DNA of 27,690 nucleotides from an uncultured Thiotrichaceae bacterium (lineage in GTDB: Bacteria > Pseudomonadota > Gammaproteobacteria > Thiotrichales > Thiotrichaceae). Shown piece by piece: positions 8,111 to 17,166 of this stretch. Positions within the stretch are counted from its first letter, which is position 1. Every line of letters starts with the position of its first letter. Made by a program: the position numbers and the translations under genes. The notes below the pieces were generated by a model. That model was given only the letters and a program-made list of their open reading frames with translations, was not told the origin of the DNA and did not search any database. The stretch lies in NCBI GenBank assembly GCA_937931765.1, contig CALHAO010000503.1, positions 1 to 27,690 on the forward strand, in the 5' to 3' direction.

Positions 8111-11100
8111 TTATTTAATGGATAAACGTCCTGGTGTGCTGCCGATAGCATGAATATCCGGACGATACATATCCTCCATATAAGGCGGCGGAATCACGGT
8201 ATTACCACCAGCAATCACCCGAACCATATAAAACAGGTGGTGGGTCGCATCAGCATTGAGCTTCAAAGCCGCAACATAACGATCATCCCGGAACTCTTCA
8301 GTTTTCAATTGCGTATCAGCAATCAAATCCAGCACTGGACGACTCATGCCTTCAAGTTTCACGCTATGCAAAACCTGACTATCAATTAGATTAGTATTTT
8401 CAATCTCAAACCCGGACGGCAATAAATCGACAATCAAGGCATCATTCAGTGTTTTTTCACTTTTCACCGTAAGGCGGGTTAACAATAAATCACCCACTTT
8501 GACAGATTGCTCCGGTACTTTTTTACCGTCCAGAGCAAACCACTCACGCTGAATAGCCACTGGTTTACTTTTTTCAGGAGGAGCCTGCTTCGGGTAACCC
8601 TGAACATCCAGACTCACATACAGCGGCTTGTCATGCTGCGAAACCAGTTTAATATTCTTAAAGTCATCTGCTGACAAAGTGCGCAGGTAATCACCAGCTT
8701 GAGACAACGCCAAAGTCTGCTCATTCAACATCAGCTGAGCCTTCCAGCTATCACCCGAACGTTTTTCCAGCTCCCGGCTCAATAAGTAAATAAACACTTG
8801 CTCCTGAGTACTGAAATAATTACGCTCATGAACCAACTCACTCAGTATTTTCAACTGGCCAGCCAGATCATCAATTTTTTGATTATTCAGCAGCAGCTGA
8901 TACAGCATCATAGCCCTGTCCCGCAACTGACTACCATAATCGCCCAGATAAACATCCTTATTCCGGAATAGCTTCAAACCACTTTGAATCGCTTCATTAC
9001 CTTTAGGTTTGTCACCCTGAAGAATCAAAGCTAAGCCTAAATGCACCAGGGGCAAGCCACTCACTGCTTTGGACGCATCATTCTTTAATAGGGCACGCAA
9101 AGTACCCAGGCTGGCACGGTTCTCACGCGCTAAAACATAAGCAGCATAAGCACGGGCTGCAAAACCCATATGCTCAGGATGATCAGAAAAACCATAACGG
9201 GAAACAGGGCGGCTATAGCCTTCCTGCAAAGTAGCCTCCAGGCGCTTCAGTGTGCGCTGTGACAAACTAGCCGGTACCGAAAATCCCTGCCGTTGTGCAT
9301 CCAGCAAAAAGTCGGCAACATAAGGCGTTAACCAATGCTCAGCGGAACCGTAACTGCCCCACAATGTAAAAAAGCCACTCCCCAACTGCATACCGGTTAA
9401 GTTCAGCAAAGCCGCCTGAACCCGTTCATTACGCTGCTCCATTGTCAGAGGCGACAAGCCCCACTTATCTGTCGCATCCGCATCAAGAAACAGGTAGGGA
9501 TATGCACCACTCGTGGTCTGTTCAAGACAGCCATAAGGGTATTTCAACAGATCACGCAAAGCGCTTCCCACTGGCAAAGGTGGCACACTGGAAACTGTCA
9601 ATTGAGCCTGCAATGTTTCAGGCAAAATACCAGCAACAAAGTCAACCGGAATGACATGCTCAGCACCAGCCAACACTTCTTTGCTCTCACGCTTACGCTG
9701 CCCCGGATAAGGTGGGCGTAATGCCATTTCGAGATTCCGGTTAGCCACAAAATCTTTGCCCGTCATCTTCAGTCGAATCTGACCAACTCCAAAATTCTGT
9801 CCGGCAGCTACCGGCAGCTTAAGCAACTCTTTCTGCCCAGGCTTCAATACAAAAACACTATCAACATCAACAAAATCAACAAATTTATTAGCCACAATAT
9901 CCAACTGAACGGGCTGCTCGCTATCACTGACATTATTTAACTCAACCGCCAGGAAAGACGAATCACCTGAAGCCAGAAAACGCGGCCCGGACATCGAAGC
10001 GACAACAGGTGAGGCAACCAGCATATTTTGCTCTGCACTCCCCATTTTTTGCTCACTGGCTCCCACTACCATTAAGCGCAACTGGCCATCAAAACCAGGG
10101 ATATATAACTCAACCTCAGCCTGCCCTTGCTCATCGAAGCTCACCCTATCCTGAAAGAGAGAAACTACTTGTATATCCGCACGCGCACGTGCACCACCAG
10201 CACTCCCTGTACTACCACCACCAAAGCGCTGGCGTATACTTTTTCCTTCGACAGCCTCAATAATTTTTCCGTAATCATCGTATAAATCGACACTGTACTT
10301 GTGCTGATCAAAGAAAAACTTCCACGGATCAGGTGTTTTATAATCCGTAATACTCAACACACCCACATCAACCGCAGCCAACGACATAACAGCTTTTTCG
10401 CCTTTAAGATCATCCGAACTGATCAGAATTTTAACCTTTTGCTCAGGCAATACTTTTTCAGGCGCAGTGATCGACAAATCCAGCTTGCGTTCTTCACGCT
10501 CCAACGGCAGGTGCACAATGCCTAGCGCCCGCCCTGGAGTGATATTTTTTTGGTCACTGGCAGGCCTAAAGGCAGCCACCGAAATATACAAATCATGACG
10601 TGCCCAATCATCACCAACCGGGATACTAATCGTCGTGCCTTTAGCTGATAAAGAAGCCACCTCAGACCAAAGCAGGCTATCACCTTCAACGGTGATCACA
10701 GCTTCTGCATCGGAAGACGGTAAAATTTTCAGCTCAACCGTTTCTCCGGCCTTATAAGCTTTCTTATCGAGCTGTAACTCCACTTTATCAGGACGATCAG
10801 AAACAGTCTGCCCACCAGACCACCCAGCATAGAAGGCATAAACACTTTTCAGCCCTGTGTCGCTATCTTCCACTTCCAAGCGATAACGCCCATAAGCCAC
10901 CGGAAATACCAGGCTACCTTTTTCACCGGCCAGCACAGCGAATTTCTGCTGCGTTAAAGGATACTCGTTACGTATTTCTTTACGCGCCCAACCTTCCTGC
11001 TCATTGTATTCCCAAAAATACTCGTAATCCTCCTTAACAAGCGTCGCAGACAGATTTTCACCAGCCAGTAATTCACCTTCAGAATTAACCCGGACAATGT

Positions 11101-12961
11101 TAAATTGCGCCTCAGAATTCCGCTCAACGACATCATCTTTAAATGCAGGCGCAATACCGACCATACTTTTCGCTGGCCAATAAGCATCATCAATCGAACG
11201 CGTCACTACCCGCCCGCCCGGCTCACTGAGATTGGCAATAACCTGTAATTTCAACGCCGAAGTAATTTCAGCAGCTACCGGTTCGATGTCCAGAAATCCA
11301 CCGCCCTTTTCATCCAGCTTAATTTCGCCTAACTCTTTGCGCACTAAGCGCTTCTCATCCTCAGGGTTCCCAAAGTAATAATCTTTATAAGCACTAACAG
11401 GATGACGATCCAGCTCCATCACCCGGATAGCTTTTAGCTTATTGCCCGCCGCAGGAGCGCCATAAAGATAATCACCTTGCACCGAGATAATCTGACGTTC
11501 ACTCTTTTCAAGCAGTTTCTGATCATTACCCAGCAACAGCTTCATACGTTCCGGCATGAACTCTTCAACATTAAAACTGAACACCTGAGCCGGTGACTTA
11601 TCCTTTGAGCTAATACGAACTTCTGCACGCCACAGGCCTGTTGGAGCAGCCTCAGGAATATTAAACTGATAACTGAAATAACCCAATTTTGCATCATGTG
11701 CTGCCAGATTGGTTTCAAGCAACAGTTTTGCATCTGGGCGAACCAGGCGCAGATTCAGGTTTTTAATGGCTTCCGGTAATCCATCACGGTTGCGCAGCAG
11801 GACAGATAAATCCACTACCTCCCCCGGACGGTATAAATCACGTGGCGCATAAACAAAAGGTGTTAATACCTTATCAGGCAGGCCTGTTACCGGATAATCA
11901 GACAAATCAATAGCCGCTTCCCGTAAATCAAGAAAAGCGAACTGGCCTTCCAACTCTGCTGTTAGCAGAGAAGCAGCTTTGGGTCGAAAATCAAATGTCC
12001 CATGACCTTTTTCATCAGTTTCTGCCTGAAGTATTTCTTCCGCACCGTGCAACTTCAGCACAACATCAGCCAACTGCTTGCCACTACTTAGTTCACGTGC
12101 AAACACTTCCAATTTTTTCTTATACAGACGCGCATGAAGACCAATATTAGTTACCACGAAATGCGTAATCCGGTAAGCACTTTCCGTGAAACGACCCGGC
12201 TCACGCATCACCGCAAAATAAAGGCCTGGCTCTTTAAGCACAGCAATAGATTCAACGGGCAGCAGCATAGTTTCACGGGCATTACGCCGTGCATCAGTGG
12301 TATAACGACCGCTATAAACACTCTCAGTCAGATCATGAACCTCATTAAGCTTCCAGCTTCTGATCGAATGATCCAGACGCATAGACCGTAAAACTGACTT
12401 AAGTTTTTCAGGTTTGACACGTAAAAACTCAATGTCCAATTCAGGCACATTCACTACCCGAATAGGTAACCCTTCAGTCAATTGCGCTGGCAAAATACTG
12501 CCACGCGCTGCAAAATCAAAAGCGGACTTTATATCACGGGTTTTCACTTTAAAGTCGCCAGGTGATTTCAGCTTCAGTCCACTGGCAGACTCAATCCCCG
12601 GCCTTACCTGAATCCGGTAATCAGTGTTTGGTTGAATGTGGGGGAAGTATAATCGGCGTGGATTAGTAGCGAGCACCCAGCCGCCTTTAAGCGCCTGGCC
12701 ATTTTCAGTCACCGTAAAAAACTGATCAAACTGAGCCGTATTATCAAGGTGCTGTGAAAAAGTAACGCTGAGCGCAGGAATGCCATTCAATAATTGTTCA
12801 GATGCCTGAACAATTAACATCCGTGACAATAGATCGTCATTACTATAAACAGGAAGTTTTGATTCGGTGGGTGTATCTTCAGCAGCCATACCCACGGAAA
12901 AACCGCAGCATAAAATGAAAAAAACAATGCCTACTATATGTACCATGCGACTGACGCGCAT
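8111..12961 (-). CDS. yfhM: Bacterial alpha-2-macroglobulin (YfhM type)
   Basis: A 1616-residue periplasmic protease trap made of repeated macroglobulin (beta-sandwich) domains. The thioester motif is intact: C1145-L-E-Q1148 in YPYGCLEQTTSGAYPYL, followed by the helical thioester domain, so it is the thioester-bearing form that links covalently to attacking proteases. The start is supported by GGAGG six bases before the ATG. The N-terminal signal (about 1-27, cut near GMA-AE) contains two cysteines in ILCCGF, but they do not make a proper lipobox. The protein may therefore be soluble in the periplasm, unlike the E. coli lipoprotein. pbpC follows 2 bases later. A perfect -10 box lies upstream at 13010-13005. 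Confidence 0.95.
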   Translation of the reverse strand: MRVSRMVHIVGIVFFILCCGFSVGMAAEDTPTESKLPVYSNDDLLSRMLIVQASEQLLNGIPALSVTFSQHLDNTAQFDQFFTVTENGQALKGGWVLATNPRRLYFPHIQPNTDYRIQVRPGIESASGLKLKSPGDFKVKTRDIKSAFDFAARGSILPAQLTEGLPIRVVNVPELDIEFLRVKPEKLKSVLRSMRLDHSIRSWKLNEVHDLTESVYSGRYTTDARRNARETMLLPVESIAVLKEPGLYFAVMREPGRFTESAYRITHFVVTNIGLHARLYKKKLEVFARELSSGKQLADVVLKLHGAEEILQAETDEKGHGTFDFRPKAASLLTAELEGQFAFLDLREAAIDLSDYPVTGLPDKVLTPFVYAPRDLYRPGEVVDLSVLLRNRDGLPEAIKNLNLRLVRPDAKLLLETNLAAHDAKLGYFSYQFNIPEAAPTGLWRAEVRISSKDKSPAQVFSFNVEEFMPERMKLLLGNDQKLLEKSERQIISVQGDYLYGAPAAGNKLKAIRVMELDRHPVSAYKDYYFGNPEDEKRLVRKELGEIKLDEKGGGFLDIEPVAAEITSALKLQVIANLSEPGGRVVTRSIDDAYWPAKSMVGIAPAFKDDVVERNSEAQFNIVRVNSEGELLAGENLSATLVKEDYEYFWEYNEQEGWARKEIRNEYPLTQQKFAVLAGEKGSLVFPVAYGRYRLEVEDSDTGLKSVYAFYAGWSGGQTVSDRPDKVELQLDKKAYKAGETVELKILPSSDAEAVITVEGDSLLWSEVASLSAKGTTISIPVGDDWARHDLYISVAAFRPASDQKNITPGRALGIVHLPLEREERKLDLSITAPEKVLPEQKVKILISSDDLKGEKAVMSLAAVDVGVLSITDYKTPDPWKFFFDQHKYSVDLYDDYGKIIEAVEGKSIRQRFGGGSTGSAGGARARADIQVVSLFQDRVSFDEQGQAEVELYIPGFDGQLRLMVVGASEQKMGSAEQNMLVASPVVASMSGPRFLASGDSSFLAVELNNVSDSEQPVQLDIVANKFVDFVDVDSVFVLKPGQKELLKLPVAAGQNFGVGQIRLKMTGKDFVANRNLEMALRPPYPGQRKRESKEVLAGAEHVIPVDFVAGILPETLQAQLTVSSVPPLPVGSALRDLLKYPYGCLEQTTSGAYPYLFLDADATDKWGLSPLTMEQRNERVQAALLNLTGMQLGSGFFTLWGSYGSAEHWLTPYVADFLLDAQRQGFSVPASLSQRTLKRLEATLQEGYSRPVSRYGFSDHPEHMGFAARAYAAYVLARENRASLGTLRALLKNDASKAVSGLPLVHLGLALILQGDKPKGNEAIQSGLKLFRNKDVYLGDYGSQLRDRAMMLYQLLLNNQKIDDLAGQLKILSELVHERNYFSTQEQVFIYLLSRELEKRSGDSWKAQLMLNEQTLALSQAGDYLRTLSADDFKNIKLVSQHDKPLYVSLDVQGYPKQAPPEKSKPVAIQREWFALDGKKVPEQSVKVGDLLLTRLTVKSEKTLNDALIVDLLPSGFEIENTNLIDSQVLHSVKLEGMSRPVLDLIADTQLKTEEFRDDRYVAALKLNADATHHLFYMVRVIAGGNTVIPPPYMEDMYRPDIHAIGSTPGRLSIK

Positions 12962-13004
12962 AAACCGCCTCCACCTTTAATTTAATTGCCCATTAATTTT
13001 ATTC

Positions 13005-13033
13005 ATTATAGGCGCAACTGCGACTGAATAAAG
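13005..13033 (-). promoter_or_regulatory. Candidate promoter of yfhM-pbpC
   Basis: On the minus strand a perfect TATAAT (13010-13005) lies about 44 bases before the yfhM start. The -35 region is poor, with TTTATT at 16-base spacing the best fit. Confidence 0.35.
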
Positions 13034-13100
13034 TAAGAAATGATAACCGTTAAGGTATAAAAGATTAGAGTGATCGGGAGGAATATAAGTTCACAATAAA

Positions 13101-13176
13101 TGGCGTCCCTACGGGGATTCGAACCCCGGTTGCCGCCGTGAAAGGGCAGTGTCCTAGGCCTCTAGACGATAGGGAC
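13101..13176 (-). tRNA. tRNA-Glu (UUC), copy 2
   Basis: A 76-base gene including an encoded CCA (complement of tgg at 13101-13103). The acceptor stem GTCCCTA/TAGGGAC, the anticodon loop CTTTCAC with anticodon TTC, and the T arm GGTTCGAATCC are all present. It is identical to the copy at 13262-13337 and is the last gene of the gltX-tRNA cluster. No clear terminator was seen after it. Confidence 0.97.
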
Positions 13177-13191
13177 GCAGATTATTGCAAC

Positions 13192-13252
13192 TTACTGTGA
13201 AAGTCATAGACTCTCGTGCTTGCAGGGTGTATTTCCTACATGCGTGTTACTG
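13192..13252 (-). repeat. Intergenic palindromic repeat, copy A
   Basis: Minus-strand copy of the 61-bp repeat family, lying in the spacer between the two tRNA-Glu genes. Its stem is GAGAGTC (13215-13209), loop tat, GACTTTC (13205-13199), with one G.U wobble on the minus strand. The conserved flank GCAAGC precedes it and ACAGTAA follows. The outer CAGTAAC is at 13252-13246. Confidence 0.8.
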
Positions 13253-13261
13253 TTAGAAAAG

Positions 13262-13337
13262 TGGCGTCCCTACGGGGATTCGAACCCCGGTTGCCGCCGT
13301 GAAAGGGCAGTGTCCTAGGCCTCTAGACGATAGGGAC
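13262..13337 (-). tRNA. tRNA-Glu (UUC), copy 1
   Basis: 76 bases with encoded CCA (complement of tgg at 13262-13264) and anticodon TTC, identical throughout to the copy at 13101-13176. Its 5' end is only 9 bases after the stop codon of the small membrane-protein gene, so the two must share a transcript or be cut apart by RNase P. Confidence 0.97.
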
Positions 13338-13346
13338 GTCGTTTAT

Positions 13347-13550
13347 CTAACTTTTCTCACTGTCTCTGGGGCCAAAAAGTAATCCTGTTGTTAACCCGGC
13401 AAAAAGAAACAAGAAGCCAAGTGGAACAAGCACAAAGAAAAACTTTGCCCAGTTATCTATTTCTGCAAACATGAGGCCAAATCCAGCGACGACTCCAAGT
13501 ATTGACAAAAACAGTCCTGCATAAAAACTAATTTTACCCAGTAAGACCAT
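13347..13550 (-). CDS. Small two-helix membrane protein inside the tRNA cluster
   Basis: From the ATG at 13550, preceded by GGAG at about 8 bases, it encodes 67 residues. The frame is open to 13577, but the upstream starts lack a ribosome site. Two hydrophobic segments are seen: KISFYAGLFLSILGVVAGFG and, after a short polar turn DNWAK, FFFVLVPLGFLFLFAGL. The tail is short and charged (GPRDSEKS). I do not recognise a family. It lies between tRNA-Ala and tRNA-Glu on the same strand, 44 bases from the first and 9 from the second, so it is likely processed out of a tRNA precursor. It could be a conserved passenger or an unrelated insertion. Confidence 0.65.
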   Translation of the reverse strand: MVLLGKISFYAGLFLSILGVVAGFGLMFAEIDNWAKFFFVLVPLGFLFLFAGLTTGLLFGPRDSEKS

Positions 13551-13594
13551 TGTAAATCTCCGAAGGGTGATAAACAACCATCAAAATGGCTAAT

Positions 13595-13670
13595 TGGTGG
13601 AGCTAAGCGGGATCGAACCGCTGACCTCTACACTGCCAGTGTAGCGCTCTCCCAGCTGAGCTATAGCCCC
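13595..13670 (-). tRNA. tRNA-Ala (GGC)
   Basis: 76 bases with encoded CCA. The 5' end GGGGCTATAGCTCAGC, anticodon stem CTACA/TGTAG around loop CTGGCAG (anticodon GGC), and T arm GGTTCGATCC match bacterial tRNA-Ala. It sits 51 bases after the gltX stop. tRNA-Ala(GGC) genes next to gltX are also known in E. coli. Confidence 0.97.
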
Positions 13671-13721
13671 TCCGAAGAAGGTGCGCATTTTGCTTTAATG
13701 CCCCTTATCTGTCAAGCCTCT

Positions 13722-15128
13722 TTAGTCGTTTTTTTGAATAAAGTTGACTGCCCGCTGAATTCGCTGAAGTGAACGCTCGCGCCCGATCAGGCGCAAGGTA
13801 ACTTCCAATGAAGGCGATGACCCACTACCGGTAACCGCAATACGTATAGGCCCTCCGACTTTACCCAACTTAACATCAAGCTGCTCACAGGCCTGCTGTA
13901 TGGCTGCGTGTATGGCCTCGTCATTCCATGATGGCAATGCCGCCAGCACATCATGAACTACGCTTAGGTAGCCCGCTGTATCAGCCTTAAATTGCTTTTT
14001 AACCGCCTTTGCATCGTACTCGGTCACATCTTCATAAAAATAACGACTGGAAGCCACTAGATCGACCAGTGTTTTTGCCCGTTCACGTTGCGCAACCACG
14101 ACATCAGCTAACTCAGGCCCATCGCTGGTATCCAGCCCCTGCTCCTGTAAATGCCACTGCAGCTGACTAACAATTTCAGCTTCCGGCAAATTTTTCAGGT
14201 AATGCTGACTTAACCACATCAACTTTTCCTGATTAATCGCTGATGGCGTACGATTGAGTGCTTCCATTGAAAACAACTCAATCATTTCAGCTTTGGAAAA
14301 TATTTCCTGATCACCATGCGACCAACCCAACCGCACCAGGTAGTTCAGTAAAGCTTCCGGAGTAAAACCATCATCGCGGTACTGCATCACGCCTACAGCG
14401 CCATGCCGCTTGGATAAACGCTGGCCATCCGGCCCCAGGATCATTGGCACATGTGCAAAGCGTGGTGGCTCAAAGCCTAATGCACGCATAATATTAATCT
14501 GGCGCGGTGTGTTATTAATATGGTCATCACCACGAATAACATCGGTGATGCCCATATCAATATCATCCACTACCACTGTGAAATTATAGGTCGGCGTGCC
14601 GTCTGAACGGGCAATAATCAGATCATCAAGCTCCGCATTACTGACGGTGATTTTACCACGCACCTGATCATCGAACTCAACCGCGCCTTCCAGCGGATTC
14701 TTAAAACGCACTACCGGATCAACACCTTCAGGCGGCGGCGCATCACTATCACGCCAACGACCGTCATAACGTGGCTTTTGTTTACTGGCCATCTGCGTCG
14801 CACGTAGCTCATCAAGCTCTTCGCGGCTGCAATAACAATGGTACGCCTGCCCACTGTCTAATAACTGTTGTAGCACTTCCTTATAACGATCAAAGCGCTG
14901 CGTCTGATAAAACGGCCCCTCATCATGATCCAGCCCCAGCCAGGCCATGCCTTCGAGAATGGCATCAACGGATTCCTGAGACGAGCGCTCAATATCCGTG
15001 TCTTCAATACGAAGAATAAAATCCCCGCCCATTTTTCTGGCGTACAACCATGAAAATAGCGCAGTCCGTGCGCCGCCAATATGCAAATAACCAGTCGGAC
15101 TGGGAGCAAAACGAGTTCTGACTTTCAT
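13722..15128 (-). CDS. gltX: Glutamyl-tRNA synthetase
   Basis: Class I synthetase that charges tRNA-Glu with glutamate in the cytosol. The chosen ATG (15128) gives MKVRTRFAPSPTGYLHIGG and 468 residues, matching E. coli GltX (471); GGAA precedes it. An upstream in-frame start at 15161 would add 11 unrelated residues. The HIGH-type motif is H16-I-G-G, and the KMSKS-type motif is RLSKRHG near residue 238. The zinc-site region of the E. coli enzyme (C-x-C then C-R-H) is only half kept: CYC is present, but YDGRWRD replaces the later Cys/His, so zinc is probably not bound. The gene is followed by tRNA-Ala and two copies of its own substrate, tRNA-Glu. Confidence 0.96.
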   Translation of the reverse strand: MKVRTRFAPSPTGYLHIGGARTALFSWLYARKMGGDFILRIEDTDIERSSQESVDAILEGMAWLGLDHDEGPFYQTQRFDRYKEVLQQLLDSGQAYHCYCSREELDELRATQMASKQKPRYDGRWRDSDAPPPEGVDPVVRFKNPLEGAVEFDDQVRGKITVSNAELDDLIIARSDGTPTYNFTVVVDDIDMGITDVIRGDDHINNTPRQINIMRALGFEPPRFAHVPMILGPDGQRLSKRHGAVGVMQYRDDGFTPEALLNYLVRLGWSHGDQEIFSKAEMIELFSMEALNRTPSAINQEKLMWLSQHYLKNLPEAEIVSQLQWHLQEQGLDTSDGPELADVVVAQRERAKTLVDLVASSRYFYEDVTEYDAKAVKKQFKADTAGYLSVVHDVLAALPSWNDEAIHAAIQQACEQLDVKLGKVGGPIRIAVTGSGSSPSLEVTLRLIGRERSLQRIQRAVNFIQKND

Positions 15129-15220
15129 ATTTTTTCCAGAAAAACAAAGAGGGTCGACCAATGCCGATCAAATCAACAATAAAACCATTAAGAAATAATT
15201 TAACGAATCTTTGTGTGCAA

Positions 15221-15724
15221 CTAGCTGCCCACTGCGAATGCCAGCACCTGCAACACGACCAGAGCATATACCCCAGCCAGAATATCATCCAGCACAATAC
15301 CCAAGCCACCCTCAACTTGCCGATCAATCACCCGAATCGGCCAGGGCTTCCAAATATCAAACAAGCGAAATAAGGCAAAACCCACCACAATCCACACCCA
15401 GCCCGCAGGGGCCATCAGCATGGTTAGCCAGAAACCAACAAATTCGTCCCAGACGATACCACCATGATCATGCACACCCAACAAACGAGCTGACTCACCA
15501 CACAACCAAACACCGACAACAATTGCCACCACCAGCGTCAGCACATAATAGGTCAGCGGTAACTGAACCATCAGCAAATATAAAGGAACAGCTGCCAGCG
15601 TGCCTACTGTTCCGGGCGCTTTAGGTGACAAACCGCTACCAAACCCAAAGGCCAGAAAGTGCACAGGTGATTTTAACACTGTCTGCACCAGTTCTTTCTG
15701 GCTAATACCCGAGGTTTTAGTCAT
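15221..15724 (-). CDS. pgpA: Phosphatidylglycerophosphatase A
   Basis: Inner-membrane enzyme that removes phosphate from phosphatidylglycerophosphate to give phosphatidylglycerol. It is 167 residues long with the family motifs SPKAPGTVGTLAAVPLY, HDHGGIVWDEFVGFW (acidic active-site region) and FRLFDIWKPWPI, followed by the DDILAG helix. About four hydrophobic segments are visible. Its ATG overlaps the thrC stop by one base (TAATG), so it is translationally coupled to threonine synthase. In many gammaproteobacteria pgpA follows nusB-thiL instead, so this placement is less usual. A 92-base gap separates it from gltX. Confidence 0.93.
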   Translation of the reverse strand: MTKTSGISQKELVQTVLKSPVHFLAFGFGSGLSPKAPGTVGTLAAVPLYLLMVQLPLTYYVLTLVVAIVVGVWLCGESARLLGVHDHGGIVWDEFVGFWLTMLMAPAGWVWIVVGFALFRLFDIWKPWPIRVIDRQVEGGLGIVLDDILAGVYALVVLQVLAFAVGS

Positions 15725-17154
15725 TACACTGTTCGCTCAACGACAAATCGCTTGATAGCATCAACATCAGCATCCATTACCTCAAAGCGCTGCGGCAGAT
15801 CTTCGATATTTCCCATACCCGCAGGGCGCACGGGATCACGATCCAATGCTTCACGAATGGTTTCTTCAAATTTAGCAGGCAACGCGGTTTCCAATACAAT
15901 CATTGGCACACCTTTCTCACGATGCTCCAACGCCACTTTCAAGCCGTCCGCTGTATGTGTATCAATCATCACCCGCCACACAGTCCAGGCCCCTATAATC
16001 GTGTTAATTCGATCACTGTGCGCACTGGAACCTGACTGAAAACCAAAATCACCCACCTTAGCGAACAGCCCGGATTCATTCAGATCAAATGCCCCACCCT
16101 GCTCAACAGCACCCCACAATTCACTCACCTGCGCAGCATCACGTCCAGTCAGGTCAAACACAAAACGCTCAAAATTTGAAGCTTTGGAAATATCCATTGA
16201 CGGACTACTGGTGTGATAAGTATTCACCGAACCACGTGGGCGATACACACCAGTGCGGAAAAACTCATCCAACACATCATTTTCATTGGTAGCCACCAAT
16301 AAATGTTTTACCGGCAAACCCATCATGCGTGCAATATGTCCAGCGCACACATTACCAAAATTTCCGGATGGCACAGAAAAACTGACCTTTTGCTCATTTG
16401 AAGTCGTCGCCGCAAAATAGCCTTTAAAATAATAAATAACCTGAGCAGCAATGCGCCCCCAATTGATCGAGTTCACTGCACCAATCTGGTTCGACTGCTT
16501 AAACTCGTGATCATTGGACACTGCCTTGACAATATCCTGACAATCATCAAATACACCCCGAACCGCAATATTGTGAATATTTTCATCCTGCAAACTAAAC
16601 ATCTGTGCAGTCTGGAAGCGGCTCATTTTTTCATGCGGTGACAACATAAAAACATTAACACCCTGTTTGCCACGCATCGCGTACTCAGCGGCGGAACCGG
16701 TATCACCGGAAGTCGCCCCCAGAATATTGATGCCCCGCCCCGCTTTCGCCAGCACGTACTCAAACAGATTACCGAGTAACTGCATCGCCATATCTTTAAA
16801 GGCAATCGTCGGGCCATTAGACAGGCACAACAAATGCAGGTCTTCTTCCAGCGTATGTAACGGAGTAATATCTTCAGCATTCTCAGTCGGACGGGTATTA
16901 CAATACACCTCCGCCGTATAAGTGCGATCAACAATATCCCGCAAATCAGCCGCTGGAATATCTGTCGCAAACCGAGAGAGAACTTCAAACGCCAGATCAC
17001 GGTAATTCATGCCGCGCATGCGGGACAAATCCGCTGTATCAAACTGCGGATAAGTTTCCGGCAAATACAAACCACCATCAGGTGCTAAACCACCTAACAA
17101 TATTTCGCTAAATGACTGAGCAGGTGATTGGCCACGGGTTGATATGTATTTCAT
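15724..17154 (-). CDS. thrC: Threonine synthase
   Basis: PLP enzyme converting O-phosphohomoserine to threonine, the last step of threonine synthesis. It is 476 residues with the N-terminal MKYISTRGQSPAQSFSEILLGGLAPDGGLY pattern split across the first 30 residues, the PLP lysine K120 in GPTIAFKDMAMQ, and the phosphate-binding ATSGDTGSAA segment. It begins 12 bases after hom and its stop overlaps the pgpA start. thrB (homoserine kinase) is not in this window and must lie elsewhere. Confidence 0.96.
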   Translation of the reverse strand: MKYISTRGQSPAQSFSEILLGGLAPDGGLYLPETYPQFDTADLSRMRGMNYRDLAFEVLSRFATDIPAADLRDIVDRTYTAEVYCNTRPTENAEDITPLHTLEEDLHLLCLSNGPTIAFKDMAMQLLGNLFEYVLAKAGRGINILGATSGDTGSAAEYAMRGKQGVNVFMLSPHEKMSRFQTAQMFSLQDENIHNIAVRGVFDDCQDIVKAVSNDHEFKQSNQIGAVNSINWGRIAAQVIYYFKGYFAATTSNEQKVSFSVPSGNFGNVCAGHIARMMGLPVKHLLVATNENDVLDEFFRTGVYRPRGSVNTYHTSSPSMDISKASNFERFVFDLTGRDAAQVSELWGAVEQGGAFDLNESGLFAKVGDFGFQSGSSAHSDRINTIIGAWTVWRVMIDTHTADGLKVALEHREKGVPMIVLETALPAKFEETIREALDRDPVRPAGMGNIEDLPQRFEVMDADVDAIKRFVVERTV

Positions 17155-17166
17155 AGTAACGATGCC

